Source of the DNA: Halothiobacillaceae bacterium
GTDB lineage: Bacteria > Pseudomonadota > Gammaproteobacteria > Halothiobacillales > Halothiobacillaceae
Assembly (NCBI GenBank): GCA_011380105.1
Contig: DRZW01000122.1
Coordinates: 1-17,103 of the forward strand
Direction of reading: 5' to 3'
Length of the DNA: 17,103 nucleotides
Under the pieces are notes generated by a model. It saw nothing but the letters and a program-made list of their open reading frames with translations, was not told where the DNA came from and searched no databases. How positions within the stretch are numbered: position 1 is the stretch's first letter; each line of letters begins with the position of its first letter. The position numbers and the translations under genes were made by a program. Below, one piece after another: positions 8,733 to 15,709 of this stretch.

Positions 8733-10688
8733 TCAGTTTTTTTTGGGGTCTGCTTTTGGCCATTGCACCGCCAGAATGCGCTCAGGGTACTGACGCACCA
8801 GATGGTTTAGATTCGGACAGTCAGGGCGGTGCAATTTATACCCTTGACTCTGGCTTAAGAACGCCATCACCGGCTCGCCCGGCTTAGGGTTGCAACAACG
8901 AGCGATGGTAGCCTTCAATCCATCAATCTGGCGCGACTCAATACATAAGCTGGCCTGCTCAATGGCTACATCTTCGGTTGGTTCCGCAGGCTGCTGATCA
9001 ACATGCTGACCCGCGGGCTTCTCATTGCTTTGCTGCTTTCGGGCAGCAACGGTGATGGTTTCCAAGGCCATTTTGCCGCTGCCAACGGCCTCGAACAGTT
9101 GGTTTTCATCGGCAAAACCAAGTTGGCGCACCAATGTCTCGCGCCGGCTAGCGTTTACTTTTAGATGGCGCAGCAAGCGCTCGGTTAATAATCGGCCACG
9201 CTCGCGACGATTGTGGTGGTCTTGACGGGCAAAGTAGTTCCGCACTTTAGCCCGTGCACTGGCTGAATGCAGAAAACCACTCTGCGCCCTACCCCATACG
9301 CGGCTGGGCTGGGCGTTTTTCTGGGTCAGTACCCGCACCTGATCGCCCTGCTGCAAGCGTGATTTCAACGGTGCAATGTTGCCGTTAATCAACGCGCCCC
9401 GGCAGCGATGCCCAATCTGGGTATGGATTTTATAAGCAAAATCCAGCACGGTGGCTTGGGCTGGCAACTCCAACAAATCACCATCAGGGGTAAAGACATA
9501 GACATGGCTGACGTCCAGCTCGGTAGCTATCGTCTGCTCCCCTGGTTTGCCGCCTATCTGATCGGCCTTATCCCATTCGCGCCGAATGGACTCGATGGAT
9601 TCCTGCATGGGGTGGTATCCGGCCTGACCCGATTTATACCGCCAGTGAGCAGCCACCCCAAACTCGGCAAAGGCATGCATGCGGTGGGTACGAATCTGAA
9701 TTTCTACCACCTTGCCTTCCCATGCCTGCACCGCCGTATGCAGTGATTGATAGCCATTGGGCTTCGGCCGAGCAATATAATCATCGTACTCACGCTCAAT
9801 GGGGGTGAATAGATCATGCACCACCGATAAGGCTGCGTAGCAGGCCGATACCGTCTCCACTTCAATCCGCAATGCATGCACATCAAATAGCTGCTCAAAA
9901 CTCAAGCGCTTTTTCTGCATCTTGCTCCAGATGCTGTAGATATGCTTTGGCCGACCATAAACATGGGCGGTGATACCCGCTTTTGCTAGGGCATCAGCCA
10001 ATGCTTCGCGGATTTTTTCTAGGTAGCGCTCGCGGTTTACCCGTCGGTCATCGAGCTTGCGGGCAATATCGGCATAAACCTCCGGTTGCAGGTGCCGGAA
10101 GGCTAAATCTTCCAGTTCCCATTTAATCTGCCCCAGACCTAGCTGATGCGCCATCGGTGCGAATACGTGCATTGCACAGTGCGCCGCTTTCCGGCATTGT
10201 TGTAAATCAGACTGGTAAACCAACCCACGCATCTGCTCAACAGCGAACGCGAGTAACACCAGCACGACACGGACATCTCGACAGATGGCAAAAATCAACC
10301 GCTGCCACATGATCGCCTGCTTAGAAGACACATCCGGGCGATAACGCACCAGCAATTGCCGCACTTTGAGGATGGCTTCTAGTTGCGCTTTAATTTTGCA
10401 GCGCTGCTCTGAGGTAACGCCACCCAATAGGGTTTGCATAATCGCATCCGGCAAGTCCAGCCGCTGGTCGGCCAGCACGGCGACAATTAAGCTAACTGCA
10501 TCAGCATCGAGCTCGGCCAGCAAACAAGCAACCCTAAGACCGCGCGGAATGGCGAGGTTGCCATCGAACACGGAATCGGCCTGGATCGCAGCCTGTTCAA
10601 GTGCACCTCGCGCAGCCGGCTCGTCACGCAGGTGCTTTAACAAGCGCTGAATCAAGATATCAGCCGGTTCATCCAGGGGGTAATACAT
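8733..10688 (-). CDS. relA: RelA-type (p)ppGpp synthetase lacking the ACT domain
   Basis: Ribosome-associated enzyme making (p)ppGpp from ATP and GTP/GDP during amino-acid starvation. The 651-residue protein has an inactive hydrolase-like domain (about 25-170; the HD and ED metal residues are absent). The synthetase domain (about 240-355) carries the RelA acidic motif EYDD (300-303), then YIARPKPNGYQSLHT and QIRT-x2-MH-x2-AE-x-GVAAHW. A TGS domain (395-455), a helical region and a zinc-finger-like segment follow (CC at 598-599, His620, Cys624). E. coli RelA (744 residues) continues with an ACT domain, which is missing here. The start at 10688 avoids overlap with the divergent hydrolase gene and has AAAGAG upstream. 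The stop directly follows an A8 run (8744-8737). Confidence 0.93.
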   Translation of the reverse strand: MYYPLDEPADILIQRLLKHLRDEPAARGALEQAAIQADSVFDGNLAIPRGLRVACLLAELDADAVSLIVAVLADQRLDLPDAIMQTLLGGVTSEQRCKIKAQLEAILKVRQLLVRYRPDVSSKQAIMWQRLIFAICRDVRVVLVLLAFAVEQMRGLVYQSDLQQCRKAAHCAMHVFAPMAHQLGLGQIKWELEDLAFRHLQPEVYADIARKLDDRRVNRERYLEKIREALADALAKAGITAHVYGRPKHIYSIWSKMQKKRLSFEQLFDVHALRIEVETVSACYAALSVVHDLFTPIEREYDDYIARPKPNGYQSLHTAVQAWEGKVVEIQIRTHRMHAFAEFGVAAHWRYKSGQAGYHPMQESIESIRREWDKADQIGGKPGEQTIATELDVSHVYVFTPDGDLLELPAQATVLDFAYKIHTQIGHRCRGALINGNIAPLKSRLQQGDQVRVLTQKNAQPSRVWGRAQSGFLHSASARAKVRNYFARQDHHNRRERGRLLTERLLRHLKVNASRRETLVRQLGFADENQLFEAVGSGKMALETITVAARKQQSNEKPAGQHVDQQPAEPTEDVAIEQASLCIESRQIDGLKATIARCCNPKPGEPVMAFLSQSQGYKLHRPDCPNLNHLVRQYPERILAVQWPKADPKKN

Positions 10689-10784
10689 TAAATCGCTCTT
10701 TATATTAAGCTTCTTTAGCTTTTTGTGTTCCTGTCGGTAGGATTCCCATCTTTGCACACTAGACAAACAACCAAAGACAAGCCT

Positions 10785-11465
10785 ATGCAAAGCCAGTTCA
10801 ACCTGGCAGAAGGCCAACCTAAGCGCACGATTGTCATTCTCCATGGCTTGTGGATGAACCGGGCGGTTATGTGGCCACTGGCTAAGCGGCTTGGTCGGGC
10901 CGGATTTGACTGCCATCTGTTTGGTTACAACACAAGATCGCCGAAGGCGGCAATTGTGCAAAAACTCGCCGCTTGGCTTGAGCAGCGCCAGATCAAACAC
11001 CCCCATTTTGTGGGTCATAGTTTAGGCGGGCTGATGATTGCGCATTATTTCCAGCAGTACCCGCCAAAGGCACATCAACGGGTGGTGTTGTTGGCCAGTC
11101 CTATTAACGGCAGCCAGGTCGCCCGCCAGTTAGCCCAGTTTGCCCCCACGCGTTGGGCGATGGGAGCAAGTTACACCGAAAGCCTAGCCTCGGGCGCATC
11201 ATGCTGGTCTTACCCACCCAAGACGCTCATGATCGCCGCGAACCGGCCACGCGGACCAGGGCGGCTGATTCCGCATGGGCTGAATAAAGAAAACGATGGC
11301 ACGGTTAACTTATCTGAGACGCAACACCCTCGGCTGGAGCAACACATTCAGACTCGCAGCAGCCATTTGTTTATGGTCTTTCATCGCCACACTGCAAAGC
11401 TAATTGCACAATACTTTGGAGCACAGACTTTGCCCCAAGATAAGGCACTGACCCGGCAAGAATAG
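10785..11465 (+). CDS. Alpha/beta hydrolase, lipase/esterase-like
   Basis: Predicted 226-residue soluble hydrolase of unknown substrate. The alpha/beta fold begins with TIVILHGLWMN (15-25), where HG is the usual oxyanion-hole motif. The nucleophile elbow GHSLGG puts the catalytic Ser at 79, the likely acid is Asp171 in ENDGTV, and the His is 194 in SSHLF. Length and motif order fit the short bacterial esterase/lipase group with a GHSLGG elbow. No signal peptide is seen. The start at 10785 fits the conserved strand; an earlier ATG at 10725 would add 20 unrelated residues. It is divergent from relA, with 96 bp between starts. The substrate cannot be told from the sequence. Confidence 0.85.
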   Translation: MQSQFNLAEGQPKRTIVILHGLWMNRAVMWPLAKRLGRAGFDCHLFGYNTRSPKAAIVQKLAAWLEQRQIKHPHFVGHSLGGLMIAHYFQQYPPKAHQRVVLLASPINGSQVARQLAQFAPTRWAMGASYTESLASGASCWSYPPKTLMIAANRPRGPGRLIPHGLNKENDGTVNLSETQHPRLEQHIQTRSSHLFMVFHRHTAKLIAQYFGAQTLPQDKALTRQE

Positions 11466-11498
11466 ATCAACCCCACCAATTTGTTGGAATAAATCTAT
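11462..11498 (+). terminator. Weak hairpin after the hydrolase gene
   Basis: ATAGAT (11462-11467) can pair with ATCTAT (11493-11498), enclosing an inner CCAA/TTGG hairpin. It is followed by CGTTTTAATT. It overlaps the hydrolase stop codon. The stem is interrupted and the U-tract poor, so it is only a candidate terminator. Confidence 0.3.
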
Positions 11499-11502
11499 CG
11501 TT

Positions 11503-11691
11503 TTAATTAAATTGATTAAATTTCATTTTGAACATGCCTAGTCTATATTCTTGTTCGGTTGCTTCAGGTAACACCCTACCTGATGACAACCCCTTTTTAT
11601 CATTACAGTGAGCTTGTAGCACGTTGTCGCCGCTTTTCGGATTTTTAGACTTTATCTGGTTGTCAGGCTTGTTCTGGCAGTGCTTGTTCAT
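11503..11691 (-). CDS. Small hypothetical ORF, doubtful
   Basis: A 62-codon frame on the minus strand fills most of the 259-bp gap between the hydrolase gene and the peroxiredoxin remnant. The product is hydrophilic and rich in K, N and Q, with a protein-like stretch GLSSGRVLPEATEQEY. There is no strong ribosome site (only AAGA before the ATG), no known domain and no membrane segment. The left end is AT-rich compared with its neighbours. It may be a real small protein, a remnant, or chance. I see nothing else convincing in the gap. Confidence 0.2.
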   Translation of the reverse strand: MNKHCQNKPDNQIKSKNPKSGDNVLQAHCNDKKGLSSGRVLPEATEQEYRLGMFKMKFNQFN

Positions 11692-11724
11692 TCTTAAAAA
11701 CCAACTAAACTAAGCTATTAACCG

Positions 11725-12187
11725 ATGTTTGCAAAATCGTGGAGACCAAGCTGTACCGAACGTGACATTCCGCACCCGCCACGACCACGATTGGGTTGAT
11801 GTTATCTCTGATGATATTTTCTAAAGCAAGTCCGTTTATGTGTGCTCACCACCCGGCGCCTTTACCCCGACCTGCTCTTTACGTTATGTGCCACGCTTTA
11901 ATGAATTAGCAACGGTTTTCAAAGAACATGGTGTCGATGAAATCACCTGCATCTTGGTTAATGATGCCTTTGTCATAAACGATAGGGCGCAAGATCAGGG
12001 CGCGGAACGGATTGACTTTATTCCTGACAGTAATGGCGAATTTACCCATGGCATGGGCATGCTGGTCGATAAAGACGATCTTGGATTTGGCAAGCGCCCC
12101 TGGCGCTACTACTCCATGCTGGTTAAGGACGGCGCTGTAGTCGGCGGTGCAGATAAGCTTGAAGAGTGGTTGAAGCAGAACGCTTGA
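11725..12187 (+). pseudogene. Broken peroxiredoxin-glutaredoxin hybrid (GarB/PGdx type)
   Basis: The intact family is a thiol peroxidase: an N-terminal Prx5-type peroxiredoxin fused to a glutaredoxin, reducing peroxides with glutathione or glutathione amide. The start MFA (11725) is followed by four As (11733-11736). Removing one A restores NRGDQAVPNVTFRTR in the frame of the rest. A TAA at 11822-11824 replaces the Lys of the conserved DDIFKGK. The frame then continues through the peroxidatic-Cys motif PGAFTPTCS to [11 protein letters not shown]. There the last ~25 peroxiredoxin residues and most of the glutaredoxin are missing, and the glutaredoxin tail [11 protein letters not shown] follows directly (from about 12140). 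The redox motif of the glutaredoxin is lost. Restart at GTG 11840 has no ribosome site. It lies 164 bp before a glutathione reductase gene, its expected partner. Confidence 0.85.
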
Positions 12188-12215
12188 AGCAACCAACCTA
12201 TAGATAATGCACGAC

Positions 12216-12308
12216 CAAACCTGCCTAAGGCGAGCTTGGTTTGTAGACCAGCGTTGGGCTTAGCGCTAACAGCAAAGCTGCTTTGCCCAGAGCCTGGCCT
12301 GCGCAAAG
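12216..12308 (+). repeat. Cluster of palindromes before the reductase gene
   Basis: The 164-bp gap holds a CAAACC/GGTTTG hairpin (12216-12243) and the palindrome TTAGCGCTAA (12260-12269). It also holds a perfect 7-1-7 palindrome, GCAAAGC-T-GCTTTGC (12272-12286). The GCAAAG arm recurs at 12303-12308 and could pair with the same CTTTGC, giving two mutually exclusive hairpins. A U-tract is lacking, so this is not a standard terminator. No clear promoter was found. Confidence 0.45.
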
Positions 12309-12351
12309 GAAGTTTTAGGACTGATCATCTTGGATGTATTGGAGGCACATA

Positions 12352-13719
12352 ATGAGTACACACAACAATTTTGATCTAATCGTATTAGGTGGTGGCTCCG
12401 GCGGTCTTGCCGTTGCCGAGCGCGCGGCAGGCTATGGCAAAAAAGTAGCCATAGTTGAACCAGCCAAACTCGGTGGTGCCTGCGTAAATTTAGGCTGCGT
12501 ACCTAAAAAGGTCATGTGGTATGCCGCTAATCTGGCGCATGATCGCGTTGATGCCGCCAATTGGGGCTTTCAACCCGCGCCGGGGAAAATTAACTTTCCG
12601 GAAATGGTCCAAAAGCGCCGCTCGTTTATCAGCGACATTAATGAGTTCTGGGATGGCTATGCCAAAGAGCTTGGCTTGACGGTGATTAAAGGCTATGGCC
12701 GTTTAGTCGGTGAGCAAAAAGTCAAAGTCGATGAACAAACCTATCATGCTGAGCATATCGTCATCGCCACCGGTGGCCGTCCGATGGTGCCCCCAGTTGA
12801 GGGCGCGGACTTGGGTATTACCTCAGATGGTTTTTTCGCGTTGGATGAACAACCAGAGCGGGTAGCGGTGATCGGTGGTGGCTATATTGGCGTGGAACTA
12901 GCCGGGGTGCTGCGCTCATTTGGTAGTAATGTCACCCTGCTGGATATGATGGACTCAGTCATTGCCCCCTTCGACCCCATTCTGCGCGAGACGGCCACGG
13001 AAAACTTGGAAGCCATGGGCATTGAGCTCAAGATGTCTTTTGCAGTCGACCGCTTAGAGGAAACTACTGATGGCACCGTTATTCACGGTAAGGACGGCCA
13101 GAAGCTCGGCCCTTATGATCAGGTTATCTGGGCTGTGGGCCGTCGCCCTAACACCGACAACATCGGTTTAGAAGATGCCGGAGTGAAGGTACAAGACAAT
13201 GGTTTTGTACCCACCGATGAATACCAAAACACTAATATCAAGGGTGTGTATGCCATTGGTGACATCACTGGGCGTTATCCATTAACCCCGGTTGCCATCG
13301 CCGCCGGGCGGCGTCTAGCTGACCGTTTATTTGGCGGCCAAAGCAACGCTAAGCTGGAATATGCCGCCATCCCCACCGTGGTGTTTGCGCACCCGCCACT
13401 GGGCACCGTGGGGCTAACCGAGCCGGAGGCGATTGAACAATTCGGCCAAGATGCGGTCATCATTTATGAAACCCGCTTTACCCCGATGCGCTATGCCCTG
13501 TCCGATCATGGCTATAAAACCGCCATGAAACTAGTCTGCGTGGGTAAAGAGGAACGTGTTGCCGGGCTGCATATTGCCGGTGATGGTGCTGACGAAATGC
13601 TCCAAGGGTTTGCTGTCGCTGTCAAAGCCGGGCTGACTAAGGCCGATTTTGACAACACCGTCGCCTTGCACCCAACCTCATCAGAAGAGCTGGTGACCTT
13701 AAAACAACCGCGTGAATAA
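12352..13719 (+). CDS. gor: Glutathione (or glutathione amide) disulfide reductase
   Basis: FAD-dependent enzyme that reduces glutathione disulfide with a nicotinamide cofactor. The 455-residue protein has the FAD motif GGGSGG (13-18), the redox-active pair Cys44/Cys49 in [13 protein letters not shown] and the second nucleotide motif GGGYIG (175-180). It also has the FAD motif YAIGDIT (300-306) and the dimer-interface catalytic end HPTSSEE with His440. The position of the NADPH-binding arginines of E. coli Gor is occupied by LLDMMD (196-201); an acidic residue here favours NADH. FWDGY (99-103) and SEELVTLK agree with my memory of the Chromatium glutathione amide reductase. The start at 12352 is set by TTGGAGG 8 nt upstream. 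It follows the broken peroxidase gene. Confidence 0.93.
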   Translation: MSTHNNFDLIVLGGGSGGLAVAERAAGYGKKVAIVEPAKLGGACVNLGCVPKKVMWYAANLAHDRVDAANWGFQPAPGKINFPEMVQKRRSFISDINEFWDGYAKELGLTVIKGYGRLVGEQKVKVDEQTYHAEHIVIATGGRPMVPPVEGADLGITSDGFFALDEQPERVAVIGGGYIGVELAGVLRSFGSNVTLLDMMDSVIAPFDPILRETATENLEAMGIELKMSFAVDRLEETTDGTVIHGKDGQKLGPYDQVIWAVGRRPNTDNIGLEDAGVKVQDNGFVPTDEYQNTNIKGVYAIGDITGRYPLTPVAIAAGRRLADRLFGGQSNAKLEYAAIPTVVFAHPPLGTVGLTEPEAIEQFGQDAVIIYETRFTPMRYALSDHGYKTAMKLVCVGKEERVAGLHIAGDGADEMLQGFAVAVKAGLTKADFDNTVALHPTSSEELVTLKQPRE

Positions 13720-13730
13720 CCCTTGGCAGC

Positions 13731-13757
13731 GCACCTCCGTTCGGATCGGAGGTGTGC
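13731..13757 (+). other. Hairpin between the reductase gene and metR
   Basis: CACCTCCG (13732-13739) pairs with CGGAGGTG (13747-13754) around a 7-nt loop. No T-run follows, so it is at best a weak terminator. It may instead be an operator or RNA processing element in the 62-bp gap. Confidence 0.4.
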
Positions 13758-13781
13758 ATGAAAGCCCCGAGGTAGATCTTT

Positions 13782-14738
13782 ATGTTCCTTGAGTTGCGCC
13801 ACCTGCGCACTTTAGCTGCCATTGCCCAGACCGAATCACTGGCCCAAGCGGCTGAGCGTTTGCATGTCACGCAATCGGCACTTTCCCATCAGATTCGTGC
13901 CATTGAATCCTACTATAACACCCCTTTGTTTTCCCGGCGCTCAAGACCGATGCGCCCCACCGAAGCCGGGCGGCGCTTTCTCGCTGCCGCCGAAGTCATT
14001 CTGCCTGAGGTGGATAAACTCGACCGCGATTTAAAACAGATCGCAGGGGGGGGCACCGGCCGGTTGTATCTGGCATTAGAGTGTCATTCCTGCTTCACCT
14101 GGCTAATACCGGCATTAGAGCAATACCGAGGGCATTGGCCTCAGATTGATACCGATCTTTCAATTGCCCACAGCTTTGATGCCATAGATGCCTTACGCCG
14201 TGGCGAGCTCGATGGCGTGATCAGTTCTGATCCGGTCGATGACCCGGATCTGGTCTTTTTGCCGTTGTTTCGTTACTCAATAGTCCTAGCGATGGCTCCA
14301 GACCACAAACTCAATGAGCAACCGGCCATCACCCCGCAAATGCTGCGTGATGAGACCATTATTCATTATCCAGTTGAGCGGAAGCGCTTGGATATCTTCC
14401 AGCGCTTTCTCACCCCGGCGGGGATTGAACCTGCCGCCACCCGTACCTCCGAGCTTACCGCCATGATTGCCCAATGGGTAGCCAGCGGCCGGGGTGTGGC
14501 CGCCTTACCGAAATGGGCGATAACCAATGAGGTAGAACGCGGTATTATCACCACCCGCCCACTGAGCATCCACCCGGTTCAGGTCATGGATGAACAAAAT
14601 CAGACGCAGACCGAGTTGAGCGCCACGCTGCATTTAGCAGTGCGCCGTGAGGATCATGAGCTCTCATTTATTGAAGCTTTTGTCCGGCTCGCCCGCGAGC
14701 AGGCAGCCAACCGTTTAAATGGGATTAATCTGGTTTAA
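13782..14738 (+). CDS. metR: LysR-family regulator, MetR type
   Basis: DNA-binding regulator; MetR controls methionine synthesis genes such as metE and metH, with homocysteine as cofactor. The 318-residue protein has the LysR winged helix (about 4-63, with SLAQAAERLHVTQSALSHQI). MetR features follow: LALECHSCFTWLIPALE (97-113), GELDGVISSDP (141-151) and HYPVERKRLDIFQRFL (195-210). AGGTAG lies just before the start. It runs in the same direction as the reductase gene, 62 bp downstream. No met gene is adjacent, so its targets are elsewhere or beyond the window, and regulation of thiol genes is possible but unsupported. A G8 run (14046-14053) lies in the linker region. Confidence 0.9.
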   Translation: MFLELRHLRTLAAIAQTESLAQAAERLHVTQSALSHQIRAIESYYNTPLFSRRSRPMRPTEAGRRFLAAAEVILPEVDKLDRDLKQIAGGGTGRLYLALECHSCFTWLIPALEQYRGHWPQIDTDLSIAHSFDAIDALRRGELDGVISSDPVDDPDLVFLPLFRYSIVLAMAPDHKLNEQPAITPQMLRDETIIHYPVERKRLDIFQRFLTPAGIEPAATRTSELTAMIAQWVASGRGVAALPKWAITNEVERGIITTRPLSIHPVQVMDEQNQTQTELSATLHLAVRREDHELSFIEAFVRLAREQAANRLNGINLV

Positions 14739-14903
14739 CTTCACCTTATCGGCCCCACCTTGATCAGCCGCAAACACCTCGATAAACCTGACTTGAGCAT
14801 TGGGGTGTTTTGTAGTTAGGTAGGGTTTGAACTCACGTCTAAGACTGACGTCATTGCAAGCGTTACAAGATACGCTGATGTAAATGCATGAACGCAATTC
14901 CAA
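14715..14903 (-). CDS. Small ORF or gene fragment with a Cys-x2-Cys motif
   Basis: A 62-codon minus-strand frame starts at TTG just after an in-frame stop and has no internal ATG. It ends inside the 3' end of metR (24-bp overlap, convergent). The product reads naturally, with SVSCNACND near residue 13 and VRFIEVFAADQGGADKVKL further on. I do not recognise a family. The poor start and overlap with the arsR remnant suggest a fragment of an older gene, but it could be a small redox or metal-binding protein. Confidence 0.3.
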   Translation of the reverse strand: MELRSCIYISVSCNACNDVSLRREFKPYLTTKHPNAQVRFIEVFAADQGGADKVKLNQINPI

Positions 14904-15224
14904 CTAAAACTTCCGGGCCGAGATCTTCTTCCAGGCACTGGCAGACAGCACCCGCTTACATATTTTATTGCAGCTCGCTCATGAGCAGGAACTCTGTGTC
15001 TGCAAATTAACCTAAACCCTAGAACTTGGCCAGCCCAAGGTATCCCGGCATTTAGCCAACCTGCGTCATTTGGGCATTGTGACACATCGCCGCGATTGCC
15101 CAACTGGCCGCAACAAACCCTAATCGACGCTAAACAGGGCGTGGAACAACCTGATTTCAACCAATTAACCCAGCGATTACAGCAAATGCCCGGGCGGTCG
15201 GGGTGCCGTTACTTAAACCCATAA
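14884..15224 (+). pseudogene. ArsR/SmtB-family repressor pseudogene
   Basis: The ancestral product is a metalloid- or metal-responsive dimeric repressor. From ATG 14884 the frame meets a stop at 14905, then encodes EIFFQALADSTRLHILLQL and the ArsR metal-site motif ELCVC (14974-15003 region). A second stop (TAA 15013) is followed by TLELGQPKVSRHLANLRHLG, the DNA-recognition helix. Near 15090-15096 the reading shifts frame into LPNWPQQTLID and runs to MPGRSGCRYLNP with a stop at 15222. Two stops and one frameshift make function very unlikely. No arsenic resistance gene is adjacent, so the operon it served has been lost or lies elsewhere. Confidence 0.85.
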
Positions 15225-15232
15225 CCCAAATT

Positions 15233-15574
15233 TTACTTGCATACCGATTTAGTAGCCTCAGATGGTAGACGGCTAATCACTGGCTCACTAAAGCCGGGCG
15301 GAATTCGTGTTTTCTCGCCAGGCCGATAAGGGCAGGTTGCACAAGAGGTCGCATCAGCACAATTGCGGGCACAGGCCAACAAAACCAGCTTCCTACACAA
15401 CCGTGACTGCGCCTGTAGTCCCGTGGCCAGGAGCTCAGCCACACTGAGCTTACCCTCGGCCACCAATCGGTCTAGTTGGGTGTAATCAAACACCGCAATC
15501 AACCGGCCTGTGGCCTCATCTCGGACTTCGAGTTTCGGGGGACTGGCTTGATGAAAATGGAACAGTCGCATCAT
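15233..15574 (-). CDS. Small cysteine-rich hypothetical protein, Fur-controlled
   Basis: An unrecognised 113-residue protein. The first half (1-55) looks like a compact folded domain (KLEVRDEATGRLIAVFDYTQLDRLVAEGKLSVAELLA). The second half has Cys60, 68, 72, 78 and 81, arranged C-x3-C-x5-C-x2-C, a pattern able to hold an iron-sulfur cluster or zinc. There is no signal peptide or membrane helix. The start has two adjacent ATGs (15574 and 15571). A promoter with a Fur-like box lies 40 bp upstream, so iron-dependent repression is likely. It sits downstream of ppk but behind ppk's terminator, and is convergent with the arsR remnant. An iron or cluster-related role is inference. Confidence 0.65.
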   Translation of the reverse strand: MMRLFHFHQASPPKLEVRDEATGRLIAVFDYTQLDRLVAEGKLSVAELLATGLQAQSRLCRKLVLLACARNCADATSCATCPYRPGEKTRIPPGFSEPVISRLPSEATKSVCK

Positions 15575-15611
15575 GGCTGAGCTCGCTAATCGAGTGTCAT
15601 CAATCTCGCAA

Positions 15612-15640
15612 ATGATAATGATTCATTTTTAATTTAGCAA
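15612..15640 (-). promoter_or_regulatory. Promoter with overlapping Fur-like box
   Basis: On the minus strand -35 TTGCTA (15640-15635) and -10 TATCAT (15617-15612) are 17 bp apart. The 19-bp segment 15632-15614 ends in AATCATTATC, identical to the last ten bases of the Fur consensus, and matches 12 of 19 positions overall by my count. Fur bound here would cover the -10 and spacer and block transcription of the cysteine-rich gene. Confidence 0.65.
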
Positions 15641-15674
15641 AAAAAATCCCGACACTTTTTTGGGCGGGATTTTT
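15639..15674 (-). terminator. ppk terminator
   Basis: AAAAATCCCG (15642-15651) pairs with CGGGATTTTT (15665-15674) around a 13-nt loop. On the minus strand the hairpin is followed by a T8 run, placing it as the terminator of ppk 36 bp after its stop. The A/T flanks could also work on the plus strand. Its T-run touches the -35 box of the next gene. Confidence 0.8.
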
Positions 15675-15709
15675 CAAACAAGCGCGCACTGACAGCCGAC
15701 TTAGTTTAT

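Noticed and set aside
10689..11018. N-terminal extension of relA by 110 residues
   Set aside because: It overlaps the conserved start of the divergent hydrolase on the other strand and has no RelA similarity.
11840..12187. Functional short peroxiredoxin starting at GTG 11840
   Set aside because: No ribosome site, it lacks the first strand of the fold, and the upstream sequence still encodes the missing N-terminus beyond a stop codon.
14815..14840. tRNA-like GTTCAAACC on the minus strand
   Set aside because: The flanking bases do not form the T-stem and no other tRNA arms are present.
14816..15160. 114-codon minus-strand frame
   Set aside because: It is the antisense shadow of the arsR pseudogene, whose plus-strand translation matches a known family.
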